From positions 546,419 to 610,418 of the forward strand of contig NZ_RJQC01000001.1 in NCBI RefSeq assembly GCF_003725415.1: a DNA stretch of 64,000 bases, in the 5' to 3' direction. Position 1 is the stretch's first letter. Every line of letters begins with the position of its first letter. Origin of the DNA: Absicoccus porci (GTDB taxonomy: Bacteria; Bacillota_I; Bacilli_A; Erysipelotrichales; Erysipelotrichaceae). The position numbers were made by a program, and so were the translations under genes. A model generated the notes under the pieces. That model saw only the letters and a list, made by a program, of their open reading frames with translations. It had not been told where the DNA came from and searched no databases. Positions 1 to 8,158 of this stretch are shown in pieces.

Positions 1-158
1 CGGGAATCTCGTTCATTTGTTTGGTTTCGTTTCAATTCTCTGGAAATCGTACTCGGACTTCTTCCAAGTTGCTTCGCTATTTCACGAATCGATATGTCAG
101 AAGAAGCAAGTAAAGATATGACTGTTCTCTCATTTATGTTAAGATGGTTGTAGTTCAT
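1..158 (-). CDS. IS30-family transposase, N-terminal part (cut by window edge)
   Basis: The minus strand starts with ATG and stays open to the window edge, giving about 52 residues. They form a compact helix-turn-helix with the segments IREIAKQLGRSPSTISREL and LKRN, the typical N-terminal DNA-binding HTH (HTH_38) of IS30-family DDE transposases. This domain binds the terminal inverted repeats of the element. The catalytic core lies outside the window, so I cannot say whether the gene is intact. A candidate terminal repeat lies about 80 bp upstream of the start, between this gene and the folC terminator. Confidence 0.75.
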   Translation of the reverse strand, partial: MNYNHLNINERTVISLLASSDISIREIAKQLGRSPSTISRELKRNQTNERDS

Positions 159-234
159 GGGATTCCCCTTGATAAATATTTGTTTTGTCACTCACATTTT
201 ATCATTGAACCCATGGACTTTTTTTATTCTTATA

Positions 235-261
235 GGCTGTTGCACTTATTATGATAATTTA
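235..261. repeat. Candidate terminal inverted repeat of the IS30-like element
   Basis: The stretch GCTGTTGCACTTATTATGAT, just upstream of the transposase start, resembles the TGTTGCACTT-type ends I recall for IS30 relatives of Gram-positive bacteria. It is in the right place for the outer end of the element, beside the folC terminator. The partner repeat is outside the window, so this rests on position and recalled similarity only. Confidence 0.35.
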
Positions 262-270
262 ATCGTTTAA

Positions 271-302
271 AATAAAGGGTCACATCATTGTGACCCTTTA
301 TT
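271..302 (-). terminator. folC terminator hairpin containing the folC stop codon
   Basis: A perfect 14-bp stem (AATAAAGGGTCACA with TGTGACCCTTTATT) encloses a 4-nt loop. On the minus strand it is followed by an AT-rich tract (TTAAACG), so the U-run is modest. The folC TGA lies in the loop, so the last folC codons form one arm of the stem. Confidence 0.8.
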
Positions 303-1559
303 CTCATCAAGAATTTTCTTTCGAATTTGTCCAACATAGTATAAGGAACCAAAGAAACATACAATAGAATCAATCGAATGCATCTGATCAATAACTTGTG
401 CCATAGATGAAGATACAGCTTTATATCCCTTTGATTGGATTCTTGTCGCTAATTCATAAGCATCCAATGCTCTGGGATTCGGTGGTGTAATGGTGAAAAA
501 ACCAGCCGATAAAGGGCCTAAAATATCAATCATTTCTTCATATGCTTTATCTTGTAGAACTCCCATCACAAAGATGATTTTCTGATCTTTAAAATACGTT
601 TCTAACGATTCTTTTAAGGTACGTACACCTTGTATATTATGAGATCCATCCACGATACGAATGGGATCTTTTTGAATGATTTCAAATCGACATGGCCATG
701 TTGTTTTTTCGATTCCGTAATGTATATCGCTTTGCGAAAGGGGATATCCCTTTTTTTGCAGAAGATGACAAGTTTGAATAGCCATCATCGCATTTTGCAC
801 TTGATAAGTTCCTAATAAATGCGTACGATACCCTTTAAACGTTTGTCCAGATAAATCTTGCGTATCCGCTTGTATTTGTGGCACAATATGCATTCTTGCC
901 TGCATTTGATGGCATTTTGCTGCAATCACATCGATGACTTCTTTGGTTTGTGGATAAACGATCACATCACAATCGGGCTTAATGATACCAGATTTATGCG
1001 ATGCAATTTCCGATAAAGTATTTCCTAACAATTCGGTATGATCCAATCCAATGGCTGTAATTAAAGCACAAATCGTATGAGATACAACATTGGTTGCATC
1101 TTGATCACCGCCTAATCCCACTTCCAAGATAACAAGATTGCATTTCTTTTGTTGAAAATACAGAAAAGCGATGGCACAAGTTACTTCATATATTGATGGA
1201 TGCAAGTGATAGGTTTGTGCAGTATCTCTGACAAGAGAGGCCAAAACGGCTAAAGAAGAATCATCGATCCATTGGTTGTCTACTTGGATTTGTTCCTGCC
1301 AATCAAATAAATATGGACTGGTAAAGAAACCAATATGCATGGGTGTTTGGGTTAAGATTGAATATAAATACGCGGCTGTGGATCCTTTTCCATTGGTACC
1401 GGCAATATGGATAAAAGAGCAAGCATCTTGTGGATTTCCCAAATAAGAAAGAAGAGCACGTATTGTGATAAGATCCATACGTGCTTTTCCATTGATGACA
1501 TTTTTTGGTTGAAAAATAGGGAAGTGTGTCAACCAATCGATGGTTTCTTGGTAATTCAT
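285..1559 (-). CDS. folC: Bifunctional folylpolyglutamate synthase / dihydrofolate synthase
   Basis: FolC adds glutamate to dihydropteroate or to folates using ATP; polyglutamylation keeps folates in the cytoplasm. The 424-residue protein has the Mur-ligase-like P-loop GTNGKGS at about residues 54-60, EVGLGG at 146-151 and LDHTELLGN at 172-180. The usual IAxEKAGI segment reads IASHKSGI, but the lysine (about residue 189), which is carbamylated in the family, is kept. The start overlaps the end of folT by 4 nt (ATGA), so the two are translationally coupled and share the THF riboswitch upstream of folT. Pairing a folate importer with the enzyme that traps folate is a known salvage arrangement. 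Confidence 0.94.
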   Translation of the reverse strand: MNYQETIDWLTHFPIFQPKNVINGKARMDLITIRALLSYLGNPQDACSFIHIAGTNGKGSTAAYLYSILTQTPMHIGFFTSPYLFDWQEQIQVDNQWIDDSSLAVLASLVRDTAQTYHLHPSIYEVTCAIAFLYFQQKKCNLVILEVGLGGDQDATNVVSHTICALITAIGLDHTELLGNTLSEIASHKSGIIKPDCDVIVYPQTKEVIDVIAAKCHQMQARMHIVPQIQADTQDLSGQTFKGYRTHLLGTYQVQNAMMAIQTCHLLQKKGYPLSQSDIHYGIEKTTWPCRFEIIQKDPIRIVDGSHNIQGVRTLKESLETYFKDQKIIFVMGVLQDKAYEEMIDILGPLSAGFFTITPPNPRALDAYELATRIQSKGYKAVSSSMAQVIDQMHSIDSIVCFFGSLYYVGQIRKKILDENKGSQ

Positions 1560-2080
1560 TGGATCGATACACTTTGTTTATAAAAGCTGGTGATGGATAC
1601 CGGTTTTAAAACAACCATCATCAAAGCTGTGTTGATGGGAATCATGATCAATTCCTTGATGAAACGCATCATTAAGAAAACCCAAAACGTATTTCCATAC
1701 AGCATGGATAACCATAATGTATTTAATCCAAGACCAACAATCAAAGTGTATAGAATTTGAGCAAATAAAACTCTTTTGAATGAGATTTCTTTTTTATATA
1801 AGACAAGAGCAAAAATCAAACCAGAGACAAAACCACTAATCGTAAAACCAGGAAAATAAGGGCCTGTTGGCTTTACGATGTAACCACCAATGTCAGCTAA
1901 TGCCCCTACGATTCCGCCCAATACAGGTCCAAACAAAGCAGATTCCATCGCAACGGGAATTTGCGAAAAACGAATTTCGATGACATCGGTAATCGGAATC
2001 TTGAAAAAGCCTAGGATGATCGCAATGGCAATCATCATGGATGTGGTTGTCAAAACACGAACATTTTTTAATTTAGACAT
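1556..2080 (-). CDS. folT: Folate-specific ECF transporter S component
   Basis: This is the membrane substrate-binding subunit that captures folate and works with the shared EcfA/EcfA'/EcfT energy-coupling module, which is not in this window. The 174-residue protein has about six hydrophobic segments and the FolT-type stretch GPVLGGIVGALADIGGY at about 51-67. An SD (AGGAGG) lies 8-9 nt upstream of the ATG. A tetrahydrofolate riboswitch directly upstream fixes the substrate assignment more firmly than the protein alone would. folC follows with a 4-nt overlap. Confidence 0.92.
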   Translation of the reverse strand: MSKLKNVRVLTTTSMMIAIAIILGFFKIPITDVIEIRFSQIPVAMESALFGPVLGGIVGALADIGGYIVKPTGPYFPGFTISGFVSGLIFALVLYKKEISFKRVLFAQILYTLIVGLGLNTLWLSMLYGNTFWVFLMMRFIKELIMIPINTALMMVVLKPVSITSFYKQSVSIQ

Positions 2081-2087
2081 AAGAAAA

Positions 2088-2149
2088 ACCTCCTCTATGC
2101 AGTATAGGTCCTTTTACTACATAAGGAGGTTTGATACCTGAATATGTAG
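2088..2149 (-). promoter_or_regulatory. Translational expression platform of the THF riboswitch
   Basis: The folT SD (AGGAGGTT, 2088-2095) can pair with AACCTCCT (2124-2131), and the helix can extend into TATG/CATA. A competing hairpin, CTACATA (2143-2149) with TATGTAG (2116-2122), uses part of that anti-SD arm. Its 5' end overlaps the last 2 nt of the aptamer closing stem. The layout suggests that ligand-stabilised P1 frees the anti-SD arm to hide the SD. This is inferred from base complementarity only. Confidence 0.65.
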
Positions 2150-2246
2150 CAGCGGGATGCAGATCCAATATCGCAAGTTACTACTTTTCGTCCATCTGTC
2201 AACTCCCTGTTCAGATGGCACTTTACGCATGGGATCTTACTCTGCT
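2148..2246 (-). ncRNA. Tetrahydrofolate riboswitch aptamer (THF-I / folT type)
   Basis: Read on the minus strand, the leader shows the conserved landmarks of the THF aptamer in order: AGCAGAGTA, GCGTAAAGTG, GGGAGTTG, ACGAA, and a 3' segment GCATCCCGCTGCT. The ends AGCAG and CTGCT close P1, CCATCTG and CAGATGG close the GGGAGTTG hairpin, and GATCC pairs with GGATC. It sits upstream of a folate importer, as expected. A covariance search with the THF Rfam model would settle it. Confidence 0.9.
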
Positions 2247-2260
2247 TAATGTCTAGATGT

Positions 2261-2288
2261 ATGGTATCACACTATATAAAAAGGGTCA
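2261..2288 (-). promoter_or_regulatory. Promoter of folT-folC
   Basis: On the minus strand, TTGACC is followed after 17 nt by TACCAT with an upstream TG (extended -10). The start site would fall about 10 nt before the riboswitch. The -35 box lies inside the 3' end of the upstream transporter gene. Confidence 0.6.
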
Positions 2289-3177
2289 AACCAATTCCAG
2301 TAACTACACCAGTCAAGAAAAGAATAAGGATAACTCTGGCCAGATTTTTTCTTCTTTCGCCATATCGAATCAACACCAATAGAGCTAATCCTGAATTGGT
2401 GACTAGACCACTAAATAAAGAGCCTAAGCTCAAGGTTCCAGCTGCATACAATTGTGCTAATACAACCGTAGCGGCACAATTGGGAATAAAACCAATACAA
2501 GCTGATAAAATAGGTTGGAAAATAGAATGATCCAATAATAGATTTTTAATAGTTTGTGGTCCTAACCATTCCATTAATAAACCGATGATAAAGCTTGTTA
2601 CAAAAAGGAATACAAAAATACGTAAAGATCGCAATAAGGCACTCAGTGGCAATGGATAGTTGGGATAACAACAGTTACATCCATTGACCGCTGCACTCGA
2701 TTGGTCATCATCGTATGCATCATATTCTTCGCTGTCTTCTTCTTCCATTTCTTCAAAACGAATAATATGTTGATGATTCCGTAATAGGAAATCAACCAAA
2801 TAACCAACAACAATCCCCGTAACAAATTTACCAATCAAGACAAAACCAAGGGTGGAATATAATTCGGGATTGCTTAAAAGGATTGGAATGGCTTCATCAC
2901 TGGTTGCAATCATCACAGCTACTAAAGTACCCAATGTGATATTTCTTTGTACAAAAAGCATAGCTGCCAAAACACTAAAACCACATTGCGGAATCAAGCC
3001 GACAAGCGCTCCAATCAACGGCCCAAAACGTTGTAAGTCAAAGAATATTTTCTCATCGGAAGCGGAAGTTTGTTTGCGTTCAAACACTTCAATGATACAG
3101 TATGTAATGAATAATAGGGGCAACATGGCCCATGTGTCATGGACACAATCTATCAATATATCGATTAAAAATTCCAT
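2272..3177 (-). CDS. Putative manganese / heavy-metal transporter (ArsP_2-like)
   Basis: A polytopic membrane protein (about 301 residues from the chosen start) of the family usually named putative manganese transporter or 10-TM heavy-metal exporter. Two similar motifs, GLIPQCGFS near the N-terminus and GFIPNCAAT in the C-terminal half, suggest two homologous halves. Between them is a very acidic soluble loop (EEMEEEDSEEYDAYDDD) followed by a cysteine cluster GCNCC, a plausible metal-binding segment. Start choice is uncertain: an in-frame ATG exists 12 nt upstream, but it overlaps a candidate -10 box, so I prefer MEFLIDIL. Substrate and direction of transport are not shown by the sequence. 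Confidence 0.8.
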   Translation of the reverse strand: MEFLIDILIDCVHDTWAMLPLLFITYCIIEVFERKQTSASDEKIFFDLQRFGPLIGALVGLIPQCGFSVLAAMLFVQRNITLGTLVAVMIATSDEAIPILLSNPELYSTLGFVLIGKFVTGIVVGYLVDFLLRNHQHIIRFEEMEEEDSEEYDAYDDDQSSAAVNGCNCCYPNYPLPLSALLRSLRIFVFLFVTSFIIGLLMEWLGPQTIKNLLLDHSIFQPILSACIGFIPNCAATVVLAQLYAAGTLSLGSLFSGLVTNSGLALLVLIRYGERRKNLARVILILFLTGVVTGIGLTLFI

Positions 3178-3184
3178 AAAACCT

Positions 3185-3212
3185 ATCATACAGAATTCTA
3201 ATAAAAAAGCAA
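3185..3212 (-). promoter_or_regulatory. Candidate promoter of the metal transporter gene
   Basis: TATGAT ends 7 nt before the chosen ATG, and TTGCTT lies 16 nt further upstream inside the terminator hairpin of the preceding gene. If used, the mRNA would start at or next to the ATG. A weak AGG before the ATG leaves a leadered alternative. Confidence 0.35.
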
Positions 3213-3227
3213 GCTAGATGCTTGCTT
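3207..3227 (-). terminator. Terminator of the AI-2E family gene
   Basis: On the minus strand, AAGCAAGC-ATCTA-GCTTGCTT is followed by TTTTATT. The TAA stop of the upstream permease (3226-3228) overlaps the 5' arm of the hairpin. Confidence 0.85.
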
Positions 3228-4332
3228 ACGGTTCTAATCGTTTTTCATTAAGCTTGTTTTCGGTAAATTCCTGCAACGTACGATAAATCAGTGCAAAAAC
3301 CGGAACACCTAAGAACATACCAATGACACCATATAGGTCACCGCCAACAGTAACGGAGAACAAGATCCAGAATCCCGAAAGACCTAATTGATCACCCAAT
3401 ACGAGTGGCTTTAAGATATTGCCATCAAATTGTTGAAGAATAAAAATGAAAATCAAGAAAATGAGAGCATAGATAGGATTGATCAACACCAATAAGATAG
3501 CACTTGGTATAGCTCCTAAGAATGGACCAAAAACAGGAATCAAATTCGTGATGCCAACAATAAATGCGATCATTTGTGCATAAGGCAATCGGAAAATGGA
3601 AATACCAATATAACATATAATACCAATGATCAAAGAATCAATAAGATTACCAATGATGAAACTATCGAATACATCTCTTGTCGTATGGGTAAAATGAACC
3701 AAATGATTGGCAATCGATTCAGGGAAAATCGCATACGTCAAACGTTTAAATGTTAGACAAAGAGATTCTTTATCTAAGACGATATAGAAAGCGGAAACAA
3801 TAGCTAAGATCGTATTGATCAAAAAGCGAACCGCTGCTACCGAATATGTAGCAATCTTGGATAAATTTTCGGAAATTAATTTGGATAAACGACCGGTTAA
3901 ATATGATTCCGTATTGGATAAATCAATATGCATATTTTGTTCAATTTGTTTAATATAAAACCGGATATTTTTTTGGAACATCTTTTGATTGGTCAATAAT
4001 TGTTGGATAGAACTTATTAAATTAGGAAGTATCATCGATATCATAAGAATCAAAAAGAAGATAAAAATCAAAAATACAACCAGTGCGGACCAAAGTCTTT
4101 TTTTCTTAAAATTTTTAAATAAAGATTTTTCTAACCAGCTCACAGGAATACGCAATACAATGGCTAAACCCAATCCAACAATAAAAGGAGCAGCCGCTGA
4201 TGCAAAGGTTTTAATTCCTTTGATGATGGTTCCACAATTATATATGACGATGCCTATAGTGATCGCAATGATCAATGAGAAAGAATAGACCATTACTTTT
4301 TTCTTCATTTCGTTATCAAAACGAACGTGCAT
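3226..4332 (-). CDS. AI-2E family transporter (PerM/YtvI-like permease)
   Basis: A 368-residue membrane protein with paired N-terminal hydrophobic segments, a soluble helical region (about residues 85-160) and a C-terminal block of membrane helices. The family hallmark region around NLIPVFGPFLGAIPS is present. The family is named after a proposed autoinducer-2 exporter, but many members are permeases or Na+/H+ antiporters of unknown substrate, so the name should not be read as a function. SD GAGGTGA sits before the ATG, with promoter TTGAAA-16-TAAAAT. A second member is encoded at about 29.5-30.6 kb. Confidence 0.85.
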   Translation of the reverse strand: MHVRFDNEMKKKVMVYSFSLIIAITIGIVIYNCGTIIKGIKTFASAAAPFIVGLGLAIVLRIPVSWLEKSLFKNFKKKRLWSALVVFLIFIFFLILMISMILPNLISSIQQLLTNQKMFQKNIRFYIKQIEQNMHIDLSNTESYLTGRLSKLISENLSKIATYSVAAVRFLINTILAIVSAFYIVLDKESLCLTFKRLTYAIFPESIANHLVHFTHTTRDVFDSFIIGNLIDSLIIGIICYIGISIFRLPYAQMIAFIVGITNLIPVFGPFLGAIPSAILLVLINPIYALIFLIFIFILQQFDGNILKPLVLGDQLGLSGFWILFSVTVGGDLYGVIGMFLGVPVFALIYRTLQEFTENKLNEKRLEP

Positions 4333-4353
4333 GTTATCACCTCACACGGAGTT

Positions 4354-4381
4354 ATTTTATCATCTAGAAGAATAGTTTCAA
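4354..4381 (-). promoter_or_regulatory. Promoter of the AI-2E family gene
   Basis: TTGAAA, 16-nt spacer, TAAAAT on the minus strand, followed by a short leader with SD GAGGTGA. It overlaps the divergent promoter of the SpoU methyltransferase gene, so the two promoters may exclude each other. Confidence 0.6.
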
Positions 4382-4387
4382 AACATA

Positions 4388-4393
4388 TATAAT
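4388..4393 (+). promoter_or_regulatory. -10 box giving a probable leaderless mRNA
   Basis: A perfect TATAAT ends 6 nt before the ATG of the SpoU methyltransferase gene, and no SD-like sequence fits between them. The -35 region (TAGAAG at 17 nt) is poor. Transcription would start at or beside the A of the ATG. Confidence 0.6.
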
Positions 4394-4399
4394 ATTTTT

Positions 4400-5134
4400 A
4401 TGAATAAATTATATGAAGGAACCATATCCTGTAAGGCACTATTAGAAAATCCCAAACGAATTTGCATTTGTTTATATGTGGATAAGAAAAAACGAACCAA
4501 AGATTTTCGTTATATCATTCATTTAGCACAAAAAAGAAATTGTAAAGTTGTAGTGACAAATCGTGATCAATTGGATCAAATGGCCAGTTCAAAAACACAT
4601 GGTGGTATGCTGCTTGAAGCCAAAACCAGACAATTTGATTCTCCTCAAAAAATCAATGGATGGAGTGTCTATATTGATGGCTTAGAAGACCCCTATAATT
4701 TAGGCAGTGTTTGCCGAACCCTATACGCAGCCGGATGTGATGGTTTGATTCTGCCATTTAGAGATTGGCAAAAAGCTGAAACCATTATTTTACGATCCAG
4801 TGCAGGGGCATTTGAAAAGTTGCCTATTTATATGGTCAAAGACGGTGAAGCTTTGATTCAATATCTAAACACGAACGATATTCCCTTATATTGTGCCTAT
4901 CGAAACCAAGCACAAAGCTTGTATGACATTACTTTTCCAGATATATGTTGTATTGCGATTGGAGGTGCCTATCGTGGACTGAGTCGAACCCTTTTAGATC
5001 ATGCCTATCAAAATGTATACATTGAATATGGAAGAGACTTTCGCAATGCCCTTGATACCGCCAGTGCTTGTGCTGTGTTCGGATTTGAAATCATGCGAAA
5101 AAGGAGAAATGAAAATGCGAATCAATCGAGATAA
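4400..5134 (+). CDS. TrmH/SpoU-family RNA 2'-O-methyltransferase
   Basis: A SAM-dependent ribose methyltransferase of the SPOUT (trefoil-knot) fold, acting on tRNA or rRNA. In its 244 residues motif 1 is N100-L-G-S...R106, a SSAGAFEKLP stretch is at 133-142, motif 2 is IAIGGAYRGLS at 186-195, and motif 3 is NALDTASA at 217-224. Motif 3 usually has SLNVS, so ALDTA is unusual. The N-terminal ~80 residues look like a substrate-binding domain, as in RlmB. The last 20 nt overlap the next gene. The target nucleotide cannot be read from the sequence. The gene appears to be leaderless. Confidence 0.88.
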   Translation: MNKLYEGTISCKALLENPKRICICLYVDKKKRTKDFRYIIHLAQKRNCKVVVTNRDQLDQMASSKTHGGMLLEAKTRQFDSPQKINGWSVYIDGLEDPYNLGSVCRTLYAAGCDGLILPFRDWQKAETIILRSSAGAFEKLPIYMVKDGEALIQYLNTNDIPLYCAYRNQAQSLYDITFPDICCIAIGGAYRGLSRTLLDHAYQNVYIEYGRDFRNALDTASACAVFGFEIMRKRRNENANQSR

Positions 5135-5978
5135 ATTAGTAAAAATGGCAGTGAATGGACAAGTAGATCATCCTCGTATGGGACATTTCTATGTGGGATA
5201 TGATGGCAAAGGCCGATTACCTGTTGGAACCGGTGGCATCGTATATACCCATGCCATTGGTGATTCTTGTATGGGGATAGCCGGTGATCATGTAGAACCG
5301 GGGGTTACCATTGCCAATCCCAGTGATCGAGAAAATCATGCCTTGGAAACATTAGCCTGTGTCGGTAATGAAGTCATTTGTTTATCTGGTCCAGCCCAAG
5401 GTGCCAAAGGCATTGTGACTGGAACCCACGGTGGTGTTGATCATACCATGTGCTATTTTCCTAAAAAAGATATTGATAAAATGACAGGCCATGAACAATT
5501 CTTAGTGAAAGCGTATGGCCAAGGATTAAAACTATTAGATCATGAAGATGTCTATATGATGAATATTGATCCTGATCTTTTGGATTTACTTCCGATTCAA
5601 GAAACAGAAACAACGATCCAATTTCCCGTCGTGACAGTGTTACCACCTTATTTGATGGGCGCTGGTTTAGGTAGTGATACGATGATGGAAGGCGATTACG
5701 ATATCATGACCCAAGATGAGCAAGCAAATGAAAAATATGGTATCAATCAACTTCATTTTGGTGATTTTGTCGCTGTCTTGGATCATGACAGCACTTATGG
5801 ACCGCATTATAAACAAGGAGCGATTACCATTGGTGTAGTCGTACATAGTGATTCCTTTACAAGTGGTCATGGGCCTGGATTAACGATTGTAGCGACAAGT
5901 TCGACACGTGCCATCGAACCTGTTGTGGATACACATGCAAATTTAGCCAATTATACAGATGTATTGTTGAAACGATAA
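5115..5978 (+). CDS. DUF4438 domain protein, function unknown
   Basis: This 287-residue protein matches the DUF4438 family: a soluble single-domain protein rich in glycine and histidine, with segments such as GTHGGVDHT, GAGLGSD and TSGHGPGLTIVATSS. No catalytic role is established for the family as far as I know. Two in-frame ATGs lie 6 nt apart. SD AGGAG is 2 nt before the first and 8 nt before the second, so I chose the second (MRINRDK). The 20-nt overlap with the methyltransferase gene implies translational coupling. Confidence 0.8.
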   Translation: MRINRDKLVKMAVNGQVDHPRMGHFYVGYDGKGRLPVGTGGIVYTHAIGDSCMGIAGDHVEPGVTIANPSDRENHALETLACVGNEVICLSGPAQGAKGIVTGTHGGVDHTMCYFPKKDIDKMTGHEQFLVKAYGQGLKLLDHEDVYMMNIDPDLLDLLPIQETETTIQFPVVTVLPPYLMGAGLGSDTMMEGDYDIMTQDEQANEKYGINQLHFGDFVAVLDHDSTYGPHYKQGAITIGVVVHSDSFTSGHGPGLTIVATSSTRAIEPVVDTHANLANYTDVLLKR

Positions 5979-5985
5979 GAAAATG

Positions 5986-6013
5986 AGCTGTTTCCTGTAA
6001 ATGGGAAACAGCT
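5986..6013 (+). terminator. Hairpin after the DUF4438 gene
   Basis: A 10-bp stem, AGCTGTTTCC with GGAAACAGCT, and an 8-nt loop. It is followed by TGTTTG rather than a clean T-run, so termination may be partial. It lies directly upstream of the priA promoter. Confidence 0.6.
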
Positions 6014-6016
6014 TGT

Positions 6017-6045
6017 TTGACAGTTACGGCAACTAATCAGATAAT
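6017..6045 (+). promoter_or_regulatory. Strong promoter of the priA operon, leaderless spacing
   Basis: Consensus TTGACA, exactly 17 nt, then GATAAT. Only 6 nt (AACATC) separate the -10 box from the priA ATG and no SD is present, so the predicted start site coincides with the ATG. Confidence 0.8.
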
Positions 6046-6051
6046 AACATC

Positions 6052-8157
6052 ATGAATTATGTACAAGTATATATCGAACATAATAGTTTATCTTTAAATC
6101 AAACATTTACGTATCAAACAGAGCAGGATGTGTCCGTAGGTTGTCGTGTCAAAGTACCTTTTGGCCATCAAACCTTGATTGGCTTTGTGGATTCAATCAG
6201 CAATCAATGTGATCTCGATACGGTAAAATCTGTGCTGGAAGTATTGGATCCAAAACCATTACTCAATGTAGAATTGTTAGATTTGGCATCCTGGATGTCT
6301 GATTATTATGTCACATCCAAGATCAGTTGTTTAAAAACAATGTTGCCTCCAGCTCTTAAACCATCCTCATCACATACGCATGTTATTTATGAACAATGGG
6401 CGATGAAAGGAAATGGTTCCGGATCTTTGACACCAAAACAAACGACGTTTTTGGCTTCAATCTCGTTTCCTTGTAAATTGTCACAACTACGTAAACAATC
6501 TCGTACGATGACACAACGCTTGATTGATCAAGGATATATTGCCATCGAACAACGCCCCAAAGGAATGTCGATGCCTGCTTCCTTGCATGAAAATCATTCT
6601 TTTACATTAACTTCCGAACAGAAACAAGCTGTTTTGATCATTTCAAAATCGAACGATACTGTCTTTTTATTACACGGTGTGACTGGTTCGGGAAAGACGG
6701 AAGTGTTTCTACAATTAGCCCAGCAAGTTCTTTCAAGCGGAAAACAAGTCCTTTTCTTAGTGCCTGAAATTGGACTGACTCCGATGATGATCAATCAAGT
6801 ATCTGCTCGTTTTGGAAAACGCATTGCGATTTATCATTCGCAATTGAATGCACAAGAAAAATATGATCAATACCGACTGGTTAAGGAACATAAAGTCGAT
6901 ATTGTCGTAGGTACACGATCCGCTGTTTTTATGCCATTTTCTGATCTTGGATTGATTTTGATGGATGAAGAACACGATTCTTCTTATAAACAAGAAAACA
7001 TGCCTCGTTATCATACACGGGATATCGTGAAATGGCGTGCCAACTATCATGGATGCAAAGTTGTCTTAGCCAGTGCAACGCCAAGTTTAGAGTCCTATGC
7101 TCGTGCTTATAAAGGCGTATATCATTTGGTTACATTGACCCATCGTATTTCGGTTTCCATGCCCATGATTCATTTAGTGGACATGAAAACGCAAAAAACT
7201 CATTTTGGATTGTCTCAAGATTTGTTGGATGCGATTTCTATTCGATTAAACCGTCGGGAACAAACAATCTTATTATTAAATCGAAGAGGCTATCTTCCCA
7301 TTATGCGATGTATGGATTGTGGTCAGATCATGACTTGTCCTGATTGTGGATTGGCTTTATCGTATCATAAAAAAGATCATCAACTGATGTGTCATTGCTG
7401 TGGCCGAACCTTTCCCTATGCGAATACATGTCCATCTTGTGGTGGTCATCATTTCTATCAATCCAGTATGGGAACTGAAAAATTAGAAGAACAGCTGCAA
7501 ACCCTTTTTCCATCAGCACACATCATTCGTATGGATGCGGATACCACGCGTAAAAAAAGAGCACATCAAAAATTATTAAGTGAATTTGAACGCTCTGGAG
7601 ATATCTTATTAGGGACACAAATGGTTGCGAAAGGATTGGATTTTGCGCGTGTGAGTTTAGTGGGTATCATCAATGCGGATAGTGGTTTAGCTCGTTTGGA
7701 TTTTTCTTCCAATGAACTAACTTATGATTTGTTGGAACAAGCATCGGGTCGATCCGGACGGCAATCGCAACAAGGCGAAGTCTTTATCCAAACGTTTGAT
7801 CCCAATCAGTATGTGATGCGTTGTGTCCTTCATCACGATTATCAACGATTTTTTAAACAAGAGATGCAATTTCGTCATCTGGGTATGTATCCACCTTATG
7901 TCTATATGTGCACTTTGATTTTTTCCGATGTTGATTCTAACAAAGCAATGAAAAAAGCATCGCAAGCTAAGAAACTGGCTTTGTCGGTAAAAGTGTTAGG
8001 TCCTGTTGAAATTTCTATGCGACAGAAAAAAGCACGATGTCGTCTGGTCTTAAAAGCAAAAGATCAAAAAACATTACATGATTGTGTATGGAAAATTGCG
8101 AAAGCGATGAAAGGAAATATCGATATCAATATGTATCCGATGTTGTTGGAGGAATAA
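6052..8157 (+). CDS. priA: Primosomal protein N' (replication restart helicase PriA)
   Basis: PriA recognises stalled replication forks and reloads the replicative helicase. The 701-residue protein has the N-terminal 3'-DNA-binding domain, a superfamily 2 helicase core with Walker A GVTGSGKTEV near residue 209 and DEEH near 305, and a zinc region around 420-465 with four CxxC-type pairs (CMDC, CPDC, CHCC, CPSC). The C-terminal domain is complete. The start fits the family N-terminus, although no SD precedes it; the promoter spacing suggests a leaderless mRNA. It is the first gene of a nine-gene unidirectional run. def and fmt, often found between priA and rsmB in Bacillota, are absent. Confidence 0.95.
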   Translation: MNYVQVYIEHNSLSLNQTFTYQTEQDVSVGCRVKVPFGHQTLIGFVDSISNQCDLDTVKSVLEVLDPKPLLNVELLDLASWMSDYYVTSKISCLKTMLPPALKPSSSHTHVIYEQWAMKGNGSGSLTPKQTTFLASISFPCKLSQLRKQSRTMTQRLIDQGYIAIEQRPKGMSMPASLHENHSFTLTSEQKQAVLIISKSNDTVFLLHGVTGSGKTEVFLQLAQQVLSSGKQVLFLVPEIGLTPMMINQVSARFGKRIAIYHSQLNAQEKYDQYRLVKEHKVDIVVGTRSAVFMPFSDLGLILMDEEHDSSYKQENMPRYHTRDIVKWRANYHGCKVVLASATPSLESYARAYKGVYHLVTLTHRISVSMPMIHLVDMKTQKTHFGLSQDLLDAISIRLNRREQTILLLNRRGYLPIMRCMDCGQIMTCPDCGLALSYHKKDHQLMCHCCGRTFPYANTCPSCGGHHFYQSSMGTEKLEEQLQTLFPSAHIIRMDADTTRKKRAHQKLLSEFERSGDILLGTQMVAKGLDFARVSLVGIINADSGLARLDFSSNELTYDLLEQASGRSGRQSQQGEVFIQTFDPNQYVMRCVLHHDYQRFFKQEMQFRHLGMYPPYVYMCTLIFSDVDSNKAMKKASQAKKLALSVKVLGPVEISMRQKKARCRLVLKAKDQKTLHDCVWKIAKAMKGNIDINMYPMLLEE

Positions 8158-8158
8158 T

